NCBI GenBank assembly: GCA_039815825.1
Contig: JBCBYO010000001.1
Coordinates: 62,001 to 126,000 of the forward strand
Source of the DNA: JBCBDX01 sp039815825
GTDB lineage: Bacteria; Pseudomonadota; Alphaproteobacteria; Rhizobiales; Rhizobiaceae
DNA: 64,000 nucleotides
Direction: 5' to 3'
The notes under the pieces are model-generated. The model ran no database searches. It saw only the letters and a list, made by a program, of their open reading frames with translations, and had not been told where the DNA came from. Positions 26,439-37,000 of this stretch are shown here, in pieces (positions within the stretch are counted from its first letter, which is position 1; the number at the start of each line of letters is the position of its first letter). Made by a program: the position numbers and the translations under genes.

Positions 26439-28373
26439 TCAGGCTGATTTTTTCTGATCTTCGTCGTCATCGTCGATTTCTTCGAAATCGGCATCGACAA
26501 CATCCTCACCGGCGTCGGCAGCAGCATCTGCTTCAGCAGCAGCGCTTTCCTCGGCCTGCGTGGCTTCATAGATCGCCTGACCAAGCTTCATGGAAGCTTG
26601 TGCCAGCTCTTGGGTCTTGGCGGTAATGGCATCGCCATCCACCTCTTCCTTGCCGATCTCTTCTTTCAAGGCAGCCACGGCGTCTTCGATCGCCTGCTTG
26701 TCTTCCGCCTCTACCTTGTCGCCATGCTCCGCCAGTGATTTCTCAGTGGAATCGATCAGGCTCTCAGCCTGGTTCTTGGCTTCCACGGCTTCGCGACGCT
26801 TCTTGTCAGCTTCGGCGTTAGCCTCGGCATCCTTGACCATCTGCTCGATCTCATCGTCAGACAGGCCACCAGAGGCTTGAATGCGGATCTCGTGCTCTTT
26901 GCCAGTACCTTTGTCCTGTGCCTTCACATTCACGATGCCGTTGGCGTCGATGTCGAATGTCACTTCAATCTGCGGCACGCCACGGGGTGCTGGCGGGATA
27001 CCAACCAGATCGAATTGACCCAGCAGCTTGTTATCGCCGAACATTTCGCGCTCGCCCTGACCGACGCGAATGGTCACAGCTGCCTGATTGTCATCAGCTG
27101 TAGAAAAGGTCTGTGATTTCTTCGTCGGGATCGTTGTGTTGCGATCAATCAGACGTGTGAAGACACCACCGAGCGTTTCAATACCAAGTGACAATGGCGT
27201 TACGTCGAGGAGGAGTACGTCTTTAACGTCGCCCTGCAAAACGCCACCCTGGATCGCGGCACCCATGGCCACAACCTCATCAGGATTCACACCCTTGTGC
27301 GGCTCTCTGCCGAAGAAGTTCTTCACCGTTTCCTGAACTTTTGGCATCCGGGTCATACCGCCGACGAGAACAACCTCATCAACTTCACCAGCCTTGATAC
27401 CAGCATCCTTCAAGGCTGCTTCCATCGGCTTGACGGTGCGCTTGATCAGATCATCGACCAGGCTTTCAAATTTTGCACGGCTGAGCTTCATCACCAGGTG
27501 CAATGGCTGGCGTGTCTCCGGGTCCATAGAGATGAAAGGTTCGTTGATCTCTGTTTGTGATGTTGATGAAAGTTCGATCTTGGCTTTTTCAGCGGCCTTT
27601 TTCAGGCGTTGCAGCGCCATGTTGTCGGCGCGCAGGTCAAGCCCGTTCTCTTTCTTGAACTCGGTTGCGAGATATTCAACCAAGCGCATGTCGAAGTCTT
27701 CACCGCCAAGGAAAGTATCACCGTTGGTGGATTTCACTTCAAAAACGCCGTCGCCAATCTCAAGGATTGACACGTCGAATGTACCACCACCCAAGTCATA
27801 GACGGCAATCGTACGGCCATCATTTTTATCCAAGCCGTAAGCTAGAGCAGCGGCGGTTGGCTCGTTGATGATGCGAAGCACCTCAAGACCGGCAATCTTG
27901 CCAGCGTCTTTTGTCGCCTGACGCTGCGCATCGTTAAAGTATGCAGGGACCGTGATAACAGCTTGCTCAACCTTCTCACCGAGATAGGCTTCGGCTGTTT
28001 CCTTCATTTTTTGAAGAACCATCGCTGAAACTTCGGCAGGGGAGCGCTTCTCGCCGCCAGCTTCTACCCACGCATCGCCGTTTTTGCCTTCGACGATTTT
28101 GTAGGAAACCATATCCTTGTCTTTGGCGACGGTCGGGTCGCTGTAGCGACGTCCGATCAAACGCTTGACGGCAAACAGAGTATTCTCGGGATTTGTAACA
28201 GCCTGACGCTTGGCTGGTTCACCCACCAGACGCTCGCCATCGTCAGGAAACGCTACCATTGACGGTGTTGTGCGCGCGCCTTCGGCATTTTCGATCACCT
28301 TGGCGTCTTTACCATCCATTACGGCGACACAGGAGTTCGTGGTCCCGAGGTCAATCCCAATTACTTTTGCCAT
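26439..28373 (-). CDS. dnaK: Chaperone DnaK (Hsp70)
   Basis: A 644-residue ATP-dependent chaperone. The N-terminal signature IGIDLGTTNSCVAVMDG, DLGGGTFDVSILEI, VGGMTRMPKVQE and the acidic tail EEIDDDDEDQ are all present, and length is normal. A heat-shock-type promoter lies 126 to 154 nt upstream and a hairpin occupies the leader. It ends in its own terminator and does not run directly into dnaJ. Confidence 0.98.
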   Translation of the reverse strand: MAKVIGIDLGTTNSCVAVMDGKDAKVIENAEGARTTPSMVAFPDDGERLVGEPAKRQAVTNPENTLFAVKRLIGRRYSDPTVAKDKDMVSYKIVEGKNGDAWVEAGGEKRSPAEVSAMVLQKMKETAEAYLGEKVEQAVITVPAYFNDAQRQATKDAGKIAGLEVLRIINEPTAAALAYGLDKNDGRTIAVYDLGGGTFDVSILEIGDGVFEVKSTNGDTFLGGEDFDMRLVEYLATEFKKENGLDLRADNMALQRLKKAAEKAKIELSSTSQTEINEPFISMDPETRQPLHLVMKLSRAKFESLVDDLIKRTVKPMEAALKDAGIKAGEVDEVVLVGGMTRMPKVQETVKNFFGREPHKGVNPDEVVAMGAAIQGGVLQGDVKDVLLLDVTPLSLGIETLGGVFTRLIDRNTTIPTKKSQTFSTADDNQAAVTIRVGQGEREMFGDNKLLGQFDLVGIPPAPRGVPQIEVTFDIDANGIVNVKAQDKGTGKEHEIRIQASGGLSDDEIEQMVKDAEANAEADKKRREAVEAKNQAESLIDSTEKSLAEHGDKVEAEDKQAIEDAVAALKEEIGKEEVDGDAITAKTQELAQASMKLGQAIYEATQAEESAAAEADAAADAGEDVVDADFEEIDDDDEDQKKSA

Positions 28374-28394
28374 TTTTTACCTCTTCTTCTAGCA

Positions 28395-28432
28395 GACCAC
28401 GCCGACCCGTTACGGCGTTCGATTGCATGGTC
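28395..28432 (-). other. Hairpin in the dnaK leader
   Basis: Outer arms GACCA / TGGTC and inner arms CGCCG / CGGCG are separated by an asymmetric internal loop. The structure ends 22 nt before the dnaK ATG, just upstream of the GAAGAAGAGG ribosome site. It could tune translation, but it does not cover the ribosome site directly. Confidence 0.4.
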
Positions 28433-28498
28433 CCTTCTGGCTTAACAAAAACAGAGGGTTGGGCCGTCAACGCGGCCGCTATTCCCTCGCTGTGCGCG

Positions 28499-28527
28499 AT
28501 ATAGTTAGCCACCACTTTGCGTGCAAG
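28499..28527 (-). promoter_or_regulatory. RpoH-type promoter of dnaK
   Basis: On the minus strand CTTGCA (28527-28522) and CTATAT (28504-28499) are separated by 17 bp. CTTG at -35 with CTATAT at -10 fits alphaproteobacterial sigma-32 promoters better than the housekeeping consensus. Confidence 0.5.
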
Positions 28528-28567
28528 ACTTGCGCTCACAGAAAAGTGTGGGCGCGGCGTATAGGCC

Positions 28568-29785
28568 TCAACTAACGGTTGGACTGGTAATTGTAGGTTC
28601 AGCAGTCGGTTTGCCCCTCGATTGCCACCAAATCCAGACCAATGATCCGACCAAAATGAACGGTACTACGGTCAGGTAAGATAGGGACAAAGGGAAAACC
28701 AACACCGGAAGGACGGTCATCAATGCGAGGAATAGAGACTTGCCAGCTTCGTCATCTTTAAAGTCTTCCCTTATCAATATGAGAGCGGCAACCGCCGACA
28801 AAGCACCCATGTCGTAAGATACGGAATAAGGCGAGATTACGAACGTTCCGCAAATTGTCACATAGATCCTATGAAGAGGGTCTTGGCACTTCCAGATCAG
28901 AAGTATGATCGGTACGATCAAAAGCGAAACCCAGGCAAAATACATGATCGCGATCATATCAGAGGGGGCTTTATAGACGCGCAAGGCGCCGATAATGCCC
29001 GGCATCATGCCTACAAACCCATCCCAAGATAACAGAACCTCAGTCTGGTTCGGCATTGTCTGCGAAAAAAACAGCGGAAATATCTCGAAACCGAAGATCA
29101 TCCCGGTCATGCACAGGATGGCGGCCGTCCAAATGATCGTTGAGGCGATTGTTTTCCAATAACCACAAAATATCAGATACACCGGTATTAAAATACCGAG
29201 CTGCGGTTTTATTGTCAGCACCGCAAAACAAAGTCCCGCGAAAACAGGGCGAGACCCGGCATAGCAAAATCCAAGCAGCATGAAGCCAGCCACCCAATAG
29301 CCATTGTGCATATAAATGAGCTGCAGCCAACAAAAGGGAGCTAGCGCAAGGAACAACAGTCTTGCATTACCGTTCGTTTCACCGAATTTCGTATTGGCCA
29401 AAAAAAGCCAAACAGCTACTCCGAAAAACACCAGCCCGATGATTTGGTAGGCTATCGCCGACCACACCAAATCTGTCTCCTGCAACGGTAGTAGAAAAAG
29501 CAGAAAGTGAGGTGGATACGACCAAGCCTTCTGTTCGATACCTGGTCCAAACACCGCGACCAACTCTTGCAGGTAAGCGTCATAATCGAAGATGAGCATA
29601 TGCTTTCCTTCCGACCATAACTTGATCGCCATCCAGTTATTTACGAAATCGGAAAGGGCAAAAATGCGCTCATCGAGATGTATTATGCCGATGAACAAAT
29701 CGACTGTCATTTTTACGTGGGTAAAAAGGCCCAGAAAAAAAACGATTGAAAAAAAGTACACAAGGTTTGCGTTCTGCCGGGACAT
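28568..29785 (-). CDS. DUF2029/GT87 family membrane glycosyltransferase
   Basis: A 405-residue protein with ten or more membrane spans. DFVNNWMAIKLWSEG, SYPPHFLLFLLPL, TIKPQLGILIPVYL and SPYSVSYDMGALS are the recurring parts of the GT87 (polyprenyl-phosphate-mannose-dependent mannosyltransferase-like) family. The donor and acceptor are unknown. It lies between dnaK and PBP1A on the same strand. Its base use, with many AT-rich codons, looks a little different from its neighbours. Confidence 0.8.
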   Translation of the reverse strand: MSRQNANLVYFFSIVFFLGLFTHVKMTVDLFIGIIHLDERIFALSDFVNNWMAIKLWSEGKHMLIFDYDAYLQELVAVFGPGIEQKAWSYPPHFLLFLLPLQETDLVWSAIAYQIIGLVFFGVAVWLFLANTKFGETNGNARLLFLALAPFCWLQLIYMHNGYWVAGFMLLGFCYAGSRPVFAGLCFAVLTIKPQLGILIPVYLIFCGYWKTIASTIIWTAAILCMTGMIFGFEIFPLFFSQTMPNQTEVLLSWDGFVGMMPGIIGALRVYKAPSDMIAIMYFAWVSLLIVPIILLIWKCQDPLHRIYVTICGTFVISPYSVSYDMGALSAVAALILIREDFKDDEAGKSLFLALMTVLPVLVFPLSLSYLTVVPFILVGSLVWIWWQSRGKPTAEPTITSPTVS

Positions 29786-29911
29786 GAGCGGCCTTCAGAA
29801 AAGCTAGTTGATCACGACAAACTCTTGGGATGCCAGTGTGAACAACCTAAGGCCGTGATGTGGCTATTTTTTATGCTGAAGGAGCAAAAAATCGCTCTCG
29901 CGACCTCGCCC

Positions 29912-32140
29912 TTACCGCCCCAGAATAATGTCCACGATCCCGCGTTGTTGGCCTGTGGAGGCCGTTGTTTGTGGATCGGGTGGTGGCGGAAAACTACCGC
30001 CATTTGAGGCACCGGGTGTTGATCCGAAGTTGAAGCCGTCACCGGCGCGCGCCGACGGAACGGCGTTAGGAGGGCGCCTTTTGTCAACATATTGCGGCTG
30101 TCGCACGTAATCAGGCAATTGCGCGACCGGGACGCCTTCATGAGCCCGAACCATATAACGCTTCCAAGCTTCGGCGGGCAAAAAGCCGCCGGTAACCTTT
30201 TTCATCGGCGTATTGTCATCATTGCCGAACCAAACACCGGTCGTCAGATTTGCAGTGTAGCCGACAAACCATGCATCTTTTGAATTTTGGGTGGTGCCCG
30301 TTTTGCCTGCGGCAGGATGATCAAACTGCGCGCGCGTGGCCGTTCCTTCGGACACGGTTTTTTGCATCATCGCGCTCATCATGCCTGCCTCTTGCGGAGA
30401 AATAGCCTGCCACGGCGCTGACTTGTTTTCGTAAAGAACCGAACCGTCGGCAGTGGTGACCCGCTTGATCAGATAAGGGTCGTTGCGCCACCCGCCGGAC
30501 GCAAATGCAGTGTAGGCAGATGTCAGTTCAAACAGCGAGACTTCCGATGTGCCAAGAGCCAGTGATGCGTTTGGATCAAGACGGGAATTGATCCCAAGGC
30601 GGGAAGCCGCCTCGATGACCGAACCGGGACCCACATCTTGCATAAGGCGCGCGGCGACAGAGTTCAGCGACTTCGACAGAGCCGTCGAAAGCGTTACATC
30701 GCCGAAATATTTTTCATTGTAGTTTTCAGGTTGCCACTTGCCGATCCGTACCGGTGCATCATTGACCATCGTAGATGGCGTATAGCCCTGCTCGATGGCC
30801 GCCATGTACACAAAAGGCTTAAAGGCCGACCCAGGCTGTCGTTTAGCTTCGCGTGCCCGATCGAACTGCGAGTTTGCATAATCAGAACCACCCACCAGCG
30901 CCCGCACGGCACCGGTCGCATCGATGGAAACCAACGCACCTTGGGAGACATTTCGTTCTTTGCCGTGTTCGGTAATCAGATCGCGTATTGCACCTTCGGC
31001 AAATTTTTGCAGCGCCAAGTCGACCGTTGTATCGACAATCAAGTCACCCTGAATACCGCCAATCAACTCCGGCAACTGTTCCATAACGGCATCTGCCACA
31101 TAATGTTCGGACCCAGTCCAATAACGCGCTGCACGCGTGGTATGCCGTGCCATCGCGGCGGTCATTTCGCTATCGGAGACAAGTCCTTGGTCGCGCATGG
31201 TAGACAACACCAGCTGCGCGCGCTCCTCGGCACCCTCTGGGTTTCGGGCGGGTGAAAGGCGCGACGGCGCTTTCAAAAGACCGGCAAGCAAAGCAGCCTC
31301 TGGCAAGGAAACATCGCGGGCGGACTTGTTGAAATAGCGGCGTGCCGCCGCTTCCACCCCATAGGCACCGGAACCGAAATAGACGCGGTTCAAATACATC
31401 TCCAAGATTTGCTCTTTGGAGTATTTTTGTTCAAGCCACAGCGCCAGAAGGACCTCTTGCGCTTTGCGCCCAACGGTACGATCTGCGGAAAGAAACAGGT
31501 TCTTGGCCAGCTGCTGCGTCAGCGTGGACCCGCCTTGAACAAGGCGGCCTGCCGCCACATTGGCGGCCATAGCCCGGGCAAAACCTTTGGGATCGAAGCC
31601 AAAGTGCGAGAAATAACGCCGGTCTTCGATCGCCACGACCGCTTGCGGGATATACGGGCTCATTTCGTGCAGGCCAAGCGCTTGCCCACCGGTCGCACCG
31701 CGGTTGCCAATCAATGTTCCATTGGTTGAGACTATTTTGACATTCGGTGGACGATCCGGAACTGCCCATGTGGATGCCGACGGCAGCTGAGCGGCGTAAT
31801 AAACCACCACGCCGGTAAGACCGATGCCGCCCCAAATGCAAAGCACAAATGTCCAATAGAAGAGACCGCCGATGAGACCGCGACCGCGCTGCCGTTGCGC
31901 CCGGCGCTTCTTGCCCACCGGACGGCGTGTATTTTTCACTGGTTTGTTTTGTTTGGCTTTTGGCAGACTTTTGACAACGCGCCGCTTGCTGGACGCGTTA
32001 GTCTTTTTGCCCTTTCGCGCCGACTTGCCCTTCGGCAAAACTCTGTCATCTGCCGTAAGCGCAAGTCCGCTTAACCCACCATCATTGCGGGATACTAGGC
32101 GCGGTTCGACCCGCTTTTTCTTTTTGCGCGAAAACAGCAT
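29912..32140 (-). CDS. Class A penicillin-binding protein 1A (bifunctional peptidoglycan synthase)
   Basis: A 742-residue class A PBP that polymerises and crosslinks peptidoglycan. A long, very basic cytoplasmic tail (1-88) precedes one membrane anchor (about 92-115). The glycosyltransferase domain has Glu172 in EDRRYFSHFGFD and GGSTLTQQLAKN. The transpeptidase domain has SAFK near residue 435, SLNS and KTGTTQNSKD near 607. The C-terminus is Pro/Gly-rich. A perfect CtrA-type box lies 61 nt upstream, suggesting cell-cycle control. Confidence 0.95.
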   Translation of the reverse strand: MLFSRKKKKRVEPRLVSRNDGGLSGLALTADDRVLPKGKSARKGKKTNASSKRRVVKSLPKAKQNKPVKNTRRPVGKKRRAQRQRGRGLIGGLFYWTFVLCIWGGIGLTGVVVYYAAQLPSASTWAVPDRPPNVKIVSTNGTLIGNRGATGGQALGLHEMSPYIPQAVVAIEDRRYFSHFGFDPKGFARAMAANVAAGRLVQGGSTLTQQLAKNLFLSADRTVGRKAQEVLLALWLEQKYSKEQILEMYLNRVYFGSGAYGVEAAARRYFNKSARDVSLPEAALLAGLLKAPSRLSPARNPEGAEERAQLVLSTMRDQGLVSDSEMTAAMARHTTRAARYWTGSEHYVADAVMEQLPELIGGIQGDLIVDTTVDLALQKFAEGAIRDLITEHGKERNVSQGALVSIDATGAVRALVGGSDYANSQFDRAREAKRQPGSAFKPFVYMAAIEQGYTPSTMVNDAPVRIGKWQPENYNEKYFGDVTLSTALSKSLNSVAARLMQDVGPGSVIEAASRLGINSRLDPNASLALGTSEVSLFELTSAYTAFASGGWRNDPYLIKRVTTADGSVLYENKSAPWQAISPQEAGMMSAMMQKTVSEGTATRAQFDHPAAGKTGTTQNSKDAWFVGYTANLTTGVWFGNDDNTPMKKVTGGFLPAEAWKRYMVRAHEGVPVAQLPDYVRQPQYVDKRRPPNAVPSARAGDGFNFGSTPGASNGGSFPPPPDPQTTASTGQQRGIVDIILGR

Positions 32141-32200
32141 AAATCCGGTGACCGATACGCATTACCCAATTCGGTACGCGTTCTTTTTAAATTGTGGCGT

Positions 32201-32215
32201 TTAAGCGGCGGTTAA
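32201..32215. promoter_or_regulatory. CtrA box upstream of the PBP1A gene
   Basis: TTAAGCGGCGGTTAA is a perfect TTAA-N7-TTAA in the 130-bp gap before the PBP1A gene. Confidence 0.65.
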
Positions 32216-32270
32216 TGGCCGATAACGCGACAAACCCAAATTTTCGGCAAATTTTGTTCGGTTTGGGCGT

Positions 32271-33656
32271 TTAAGCGGATGCAGCGAGCGCTTCAAGAAT
32301 GCGTGCCCATGACCGCTGGCCTTTGTGAAATGACATCAAATTGTACTTTTCATTGGGCGAATGGATGCGGTCATCCGACTGTGCAAATCCGACGAGCAAG
32401 CTGTCCATACCCAAAAGCGACTGGAAATCTCCAACGATCGGGATGGAGCCGCCCATACCAATCATGACTGCCGGTTTCGGCCATTCCCTGGAAAGGGCAT
32501 TCTTGGCGGTGTTTAAAAGCGGCGAATCGTAAGGCAGCTGTATGGCCGGCGAACCGCCATGCTCATGGAATGTGACGGAACAATCGGCAGGAATTCGCGC
32601 TTTGATAAACGCTCGGAAGTTTTCGCGGATCGCGTCTGGATCTTGTTTTCCGACCAAGCGGAAGGAGACTTTTGCTGAGGCTTCGGCGGGAATTACTGTC
32701 TTGAAGCCTTCGCCCGTGTAGCCGCCTATGATGCCGTTCACTTCACACGTCGGACGCGCCCAAGTCAGTTCGAGAACAGATCGGTTCTTTTCACCCGATG
32801 GATGTTCCAGGCCGATGGCACCGAGAAAAGACGCGTCGGTTTTGCCAAGGCCACCCCAGGCGGCTTTGATATCTTCTGGCGTTTCTTCAACCCCATTATA
32901 GAAATCCGGGATCGTGACCGAACCATCGTCAGCATGCAGATCTGCCAACGCCTTTGACAAAATATGAAGTGGATTGGCCGCGGCTCCACCAAAATAGCCT
33001 GAATGCAAATCGCGATCTGCGGCATGAACGACGATTTCTTCGCCGACCAAACCGCGCAGCCCGGCTGAAATTGCCGGCGTTTCAAGATCCCACATATTGG
33101 TGTCGCACACCAAGGCAAAGTCGGCTTTCAGCTCATCGGCGTTGGCTTCCAAGAACGGTTTAAGAGATGGCGATCCGCTTTCTTCCTCACCTTCAAACAG
33201 TATCGTGACCCTGCATGGCAGTTGGCCGCTTACTTTTTTGTAAGCGCGGCAAGCTTCAACGAATGTCATCAACTGGCCTTTGTCATCGGAAGATCCGCGG
33301 CCGGTAATGACCTTCAACCCGTTTTGCTCTTCCAATTGTGGTTCAAAGGGCTCCGAGGTCCACAATTCGAGCGGGTCGGCAGGCTGGACATCGTAATGGC
33401 CGTAGAAAAGCACATGCGGTGCATTATCGGATGGCCCATCATGGTGAGCCACCACCATTGGATGTCCGGCGGTATCACGGATAGAGGCGGTAAAACCAAT
33501 AGACGTCAAATCATCAACGAGCCATTGGGCAGCCGCGCGGCAATGGCCTGCATAAGCGGGATCGGTTGAAATTGATGGGATGCGTAAAAGCGCCATTAGA
33601 CGCTCAGCACTTGCATCCAGCCCATCGTCCAGATCACTTAAAACACTATCGATCAT
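32271..33656 (-). CDS. M20 family dipeptidase/metallopeptidase
   Basis: A 461-residue zinc peptidase of the M20 CNDP-like group. Metal and catalytic residues appear in FYGHYDVQPADP (His, Asp), GRGSSDDKGQLM (bridging Asp), FEGEEESGSP (catalytic Glu pair) and VCDTNMWD. The dimerisation domain holds RDLHSGYFGGAAANP. It is cytoplasmic and probably degrades dipeptides. It lies upstream of PBP1A on the same strand. Confidence 0.93.
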   Translation of the reverse strand: MIDSVLSDLDDGLDASAERLMALLRIPSISTDPAYAGHCRAAAQWLVDDLTSIGFTASIRDTAGHPMVVAHHDGPSDNAPHVLFYGHYDVQPADPLELWTSEPFEPQLEEQNGLKVITGRGSSDDKGQLMTFVEACRAYKKVSGQLPCRVTILFEGEEESGSPSLKPFLEANADELKADFALVCDTNMWDLETPAISAGLRGLVGEEIVVHAADRDLHSGYFGGAAANPLHILSKALADLHADDGSVTIPDFYNGVEETPEDIKAAWGGLGKTDASFLGAIGLEHPSGEKNRSVLELTWARPTCEVNGIIGGYTGEGFKTVIPAEASAKVSFRLVGKQDPDAIRENFRAFIKARIPADCSVTFHEHGGSPAIQLPYDSPLLNTAKNALSREWPKPAVMIGMGGSIPIVGDFQSLLGMDSLLVGFAQSDDRIHSPNEKYNLMSFHKGQRSWARILEALAASA

Positions 33657-34041
33657 CAGAAAAATCCCAAAAAAACGCCGCCGCCTGAGTGTGCAAGCAG
33701 CGGCAAAAGATAATCAAGTGGCAATCTGGAGAGGGGATTAGACCACCACTGGCCGGTGTGGCGGGGACGAGCCTCCACCGAACCTCGACACAATCGTCGA
33801 TCATAGGAGGAAAGCACCAGAATAAGGCAACATCATGACGTATTTTATCAATCTTCGAAAAATACACTTTTCCCACAGATTGTAGTGATACTGTGGAAAA
33901 CTACCATTGCTTGTGGGAGTTATGTAAAGAGCCCACATGTTTTGTGAACCATGAAGAGTTGTGCGAAGAATGCATGCTTGCCATGGAGCGCCTACTCTAA
34001 GGGACGGCTGACGTAGCCGTGGTAACGGGGATTAGACATTT
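33657..34041. other. Intergenic region between the M20 gene and the GlmS-like gene
   Basis: This 385-bp divergent gap holds no convincing gene. It contains a perfect AGGAGG at 33805-33810 with no start codon at the right distance, a 16-codon frame at 33835-33885, and an inverted repeat TTTTCCCACAG / CTGTGGAAAA (33868-33878 and 33891-33900, one bulge) over the end of that frame. The segment TTTTCCACA in the right arm is one base from a DnaA box. It could be a leader region for the downstream gene. Confidence 0.35.
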
Positions 34042-37000
34042 ATGTGCGGTATTGCTGGCTATGTGACAGGCCAATTTCCTGGCGAATCAACCGGCCACCC
34101 TTGGTTCCAACAGATTTCGGCACTTCTTGATAATGCAGACGGTCTTGAAGCAGAACTCGTTGCTTCACGTGTCACGGACGCATTGGAGGCTCAGTTTGCG
34201 AGCCTTATGTCGATTTCTTTTTTACGCGATGTTGCCAGTCAAACTGAACTTCGGCAACAAATTGGCGATATGGGCGCCGCACTGAGTGGATTGAGCGAGA
34301 AACTATCTGCGCTTTCCAAACAAGGGCGCACCGAACTGGATCCATTGGTCGAAAGCGTACGCGATTACGCTTGGCAATTGTCAGTTGAAGTGGGCGAGCA
34401 TGCCGATATGTGCGCTGCCCTTGTGTGCTCTGAGACAACGGACAGTTTGGCGGCGCTCAATGTAGCGATCCCGACCGAATATGTGCTGCGCGCCATCGAC
34501 AAATTGGAGGTGCGCGGCCGCGACTCTGCCGGCATAGCTATCCAGATTGAGGTGGGCAAGGACGCCGTGGCGCAGCTTGCAGAGCCACTGCGAGCTGATC
34601 TAGTGGAACGTACAGCACAGTTGCACGGTGACCACCTGTCAGTTTTCGTCGCCGACAATGGCGTCGCCACCTTTATCTATAAAACAGCCGATTTGGTGGG
34701 TCGGCTGGGTGACAATGGCGCAGCACTGCGCGCGGCGATCTCAAGCGACACGCTGCTCTGGGCCTTGGCGCCTTTAGCCAGCCGTGCCAGCATCTTGTCG
34801 CACACGCGTTGGGCGTCACATGGCGTGATCTCGGTTGCCAATTGCCACCCGCACAATGCTTCGCTCAGTGCCGACAGTAATGGGTCAGAAATTGGCGCGA
34901 TGTATGCGCTGAACGGGGATGTCGACAATCATCTCGAACTGCTGGAAGAAATGGTCATCGGTCGTCAGCTTGCCGTCGACGCGTCCATAACAACCGATGC
35001 CAAGATCATTCCACTGACGGAGCGACTGTCCGATAAATTGGCTGACGATGACCGATTGGGGCACTTCCGTTCCGCGATGCGTCGGCTCGACGGTTCTGTT
35101 GCCATTGGTTGCATTGATCCAGCTTTCCCAGGTCAAGCCTATCTGGCGCAAAAGGGCTCAGGCCAAGGTTTGCATGCCGCACGCCTCAAAGACGGCTGGA
35201 TGTTTGCCTCCGAGGTTTATGGTCTAGCCAACGCAGCGCGTGAAAGTTGCAACCTCTCACGGTCTGTCGCTGGAGGATCCGTCATTCATCTGGATGGCGA
35301 AAATGAAACGCCGCGTGTTCTAACCGTCAATGACGGCAATGTTGCCAAAATCGCTTTTGAGCCCATCCAGATTTTCGCGCGCGATATCTACCGAGGTGCC
35401 TTCGAGCATTTCCTTGAAAAAGAGATCAATGACGGTCCGTCCAGTGTCGCCAATACGATTAAGGGCAGGTATCGGCGTGAGCGTGACGGTTTCATCGCTT
35501 TTGATCGGCTCAAAACCGACATTTGGAACAAGCTCCGCGAGACTGCTGGCCAAGGAATTTCCCGTATTTATGTGATTGGCCAAGGCACAGCCGGTGTGGC
35601 CGCTGTGGGCATTGCACACTTGATTGAAAAAGCGCTGTGGCGCGACAGCCGCCGGCGCATTCCTGTGGAGGCGGTTCGCTCGTCTGAACTCTCAGCCGAT
35701 ATCGAAGCTTTCGAATTTGAAAAGTCGCTGGTCATCGCCGTTTCGCAGTCCGGCACGACCACCGATACAAACCGCGCGGTAGATCTGGTGCGGGAACGAG
35801 GCGCAGTCGTGCACGCGATCGTCAACCGCCGTAACTCCGACTTGGTGCGTAAAGCGGACAGTGTTCTTTTCACATCCGATGGCCGCGATGTGGAGATGTC
35901 GGTTGCCTCCACCAAGGCTTTTTACTCGCAGATTACAGCTGGCAAACTAACCGCACTCTTCCTCGCCGAACAGCTTGAGACGATGACGGACGCAGAACTC
36001 GCTTATGAAATGGGCGAGTTGGAACGATTGCCCGCTGCCATTCAACAAGTACTCGACAATGAGGCGGGGATCGGCGAGTGCGCTACCGCGTTGGCGCCTT
36101 ATTCGCGTTACTGGGCAGTGACGGGGTCGGGCGTCAATCACATTGCGGCGCTGGAAATTCGGATCAAGCTTTCGGAGCTTTGCTACAAGTCGATACCCGT
36201 CGATTTTACCGAGGACAAAAAGCACATCGATTTGTCGACCGAACCGCTCACACTGGTTGTGGCCAATGATCTTCCGTCTGATCTGGTAGGCGATGTGGTC
36301 AAGGAAGCGGCGATCTTTAAGGCGCACAATGGCCGACCGGTGGTATTTGCAACAGAGGGCACCGACGCTGAAGCCTTTGAAGAATATGCGGAGCGAGTGA
36401 TCGCCCTGCCCGCCATTGGTGGTGATCTGGCTTTTGTACTTGCGACGGTTGCAGGACACCTGTTCGGCTTCCATGCGGCGCGTGCCATCGATGAAGGCGC
36501 GCAAAAGCTCAAGGCGATCGTCTCGCAGGTCAATTTGATTGCGATGGACGCGCAAGACGCAGATTCATTCGCGACAGCCGATGCGCTGGATGCTTTTGTG
36601 GACGAGGCCGCGATGGGGGCTTTCAACTCAGGCCTCGGGGCTAGCGATATAGCGTTTGTTGCCAATCTAGCGCGCCAATTGCGCAATGCTGAAAACGCCA
36701 CTGCTGTCGCAAAGGCAGCCGAGGAGCGGCTACGCCTTGCATATGAAGAAACGTCGCGCCCGGTGGACACAATCCGACATCAGGCCAAGACTGTGACCGT
36801 TGGCACGAGCCGACCGGAAGATGCGCTGACGACCGGCTTGCGCAAGGCGTTGGCAGATATTGGTTTGGCCGACAGTCGCATGAGCTTTGATCACCGCAAG
36901 ACGCTCGCTGCCGTCTCACGCTTGGTGGAAGAAGTGCGCTTTGCGGCGCTGATCGACATTAGCGGCAACACAAATAACCTTACAGGTGTTGTGAGCGCTC

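Noticed and set aside
35947..36770. Two long open frames antisense to the giant GlmS-like gene
   Set aside because: The plus-strand frame carries clear SIS motifs over the same region; the antisense products have no motif.
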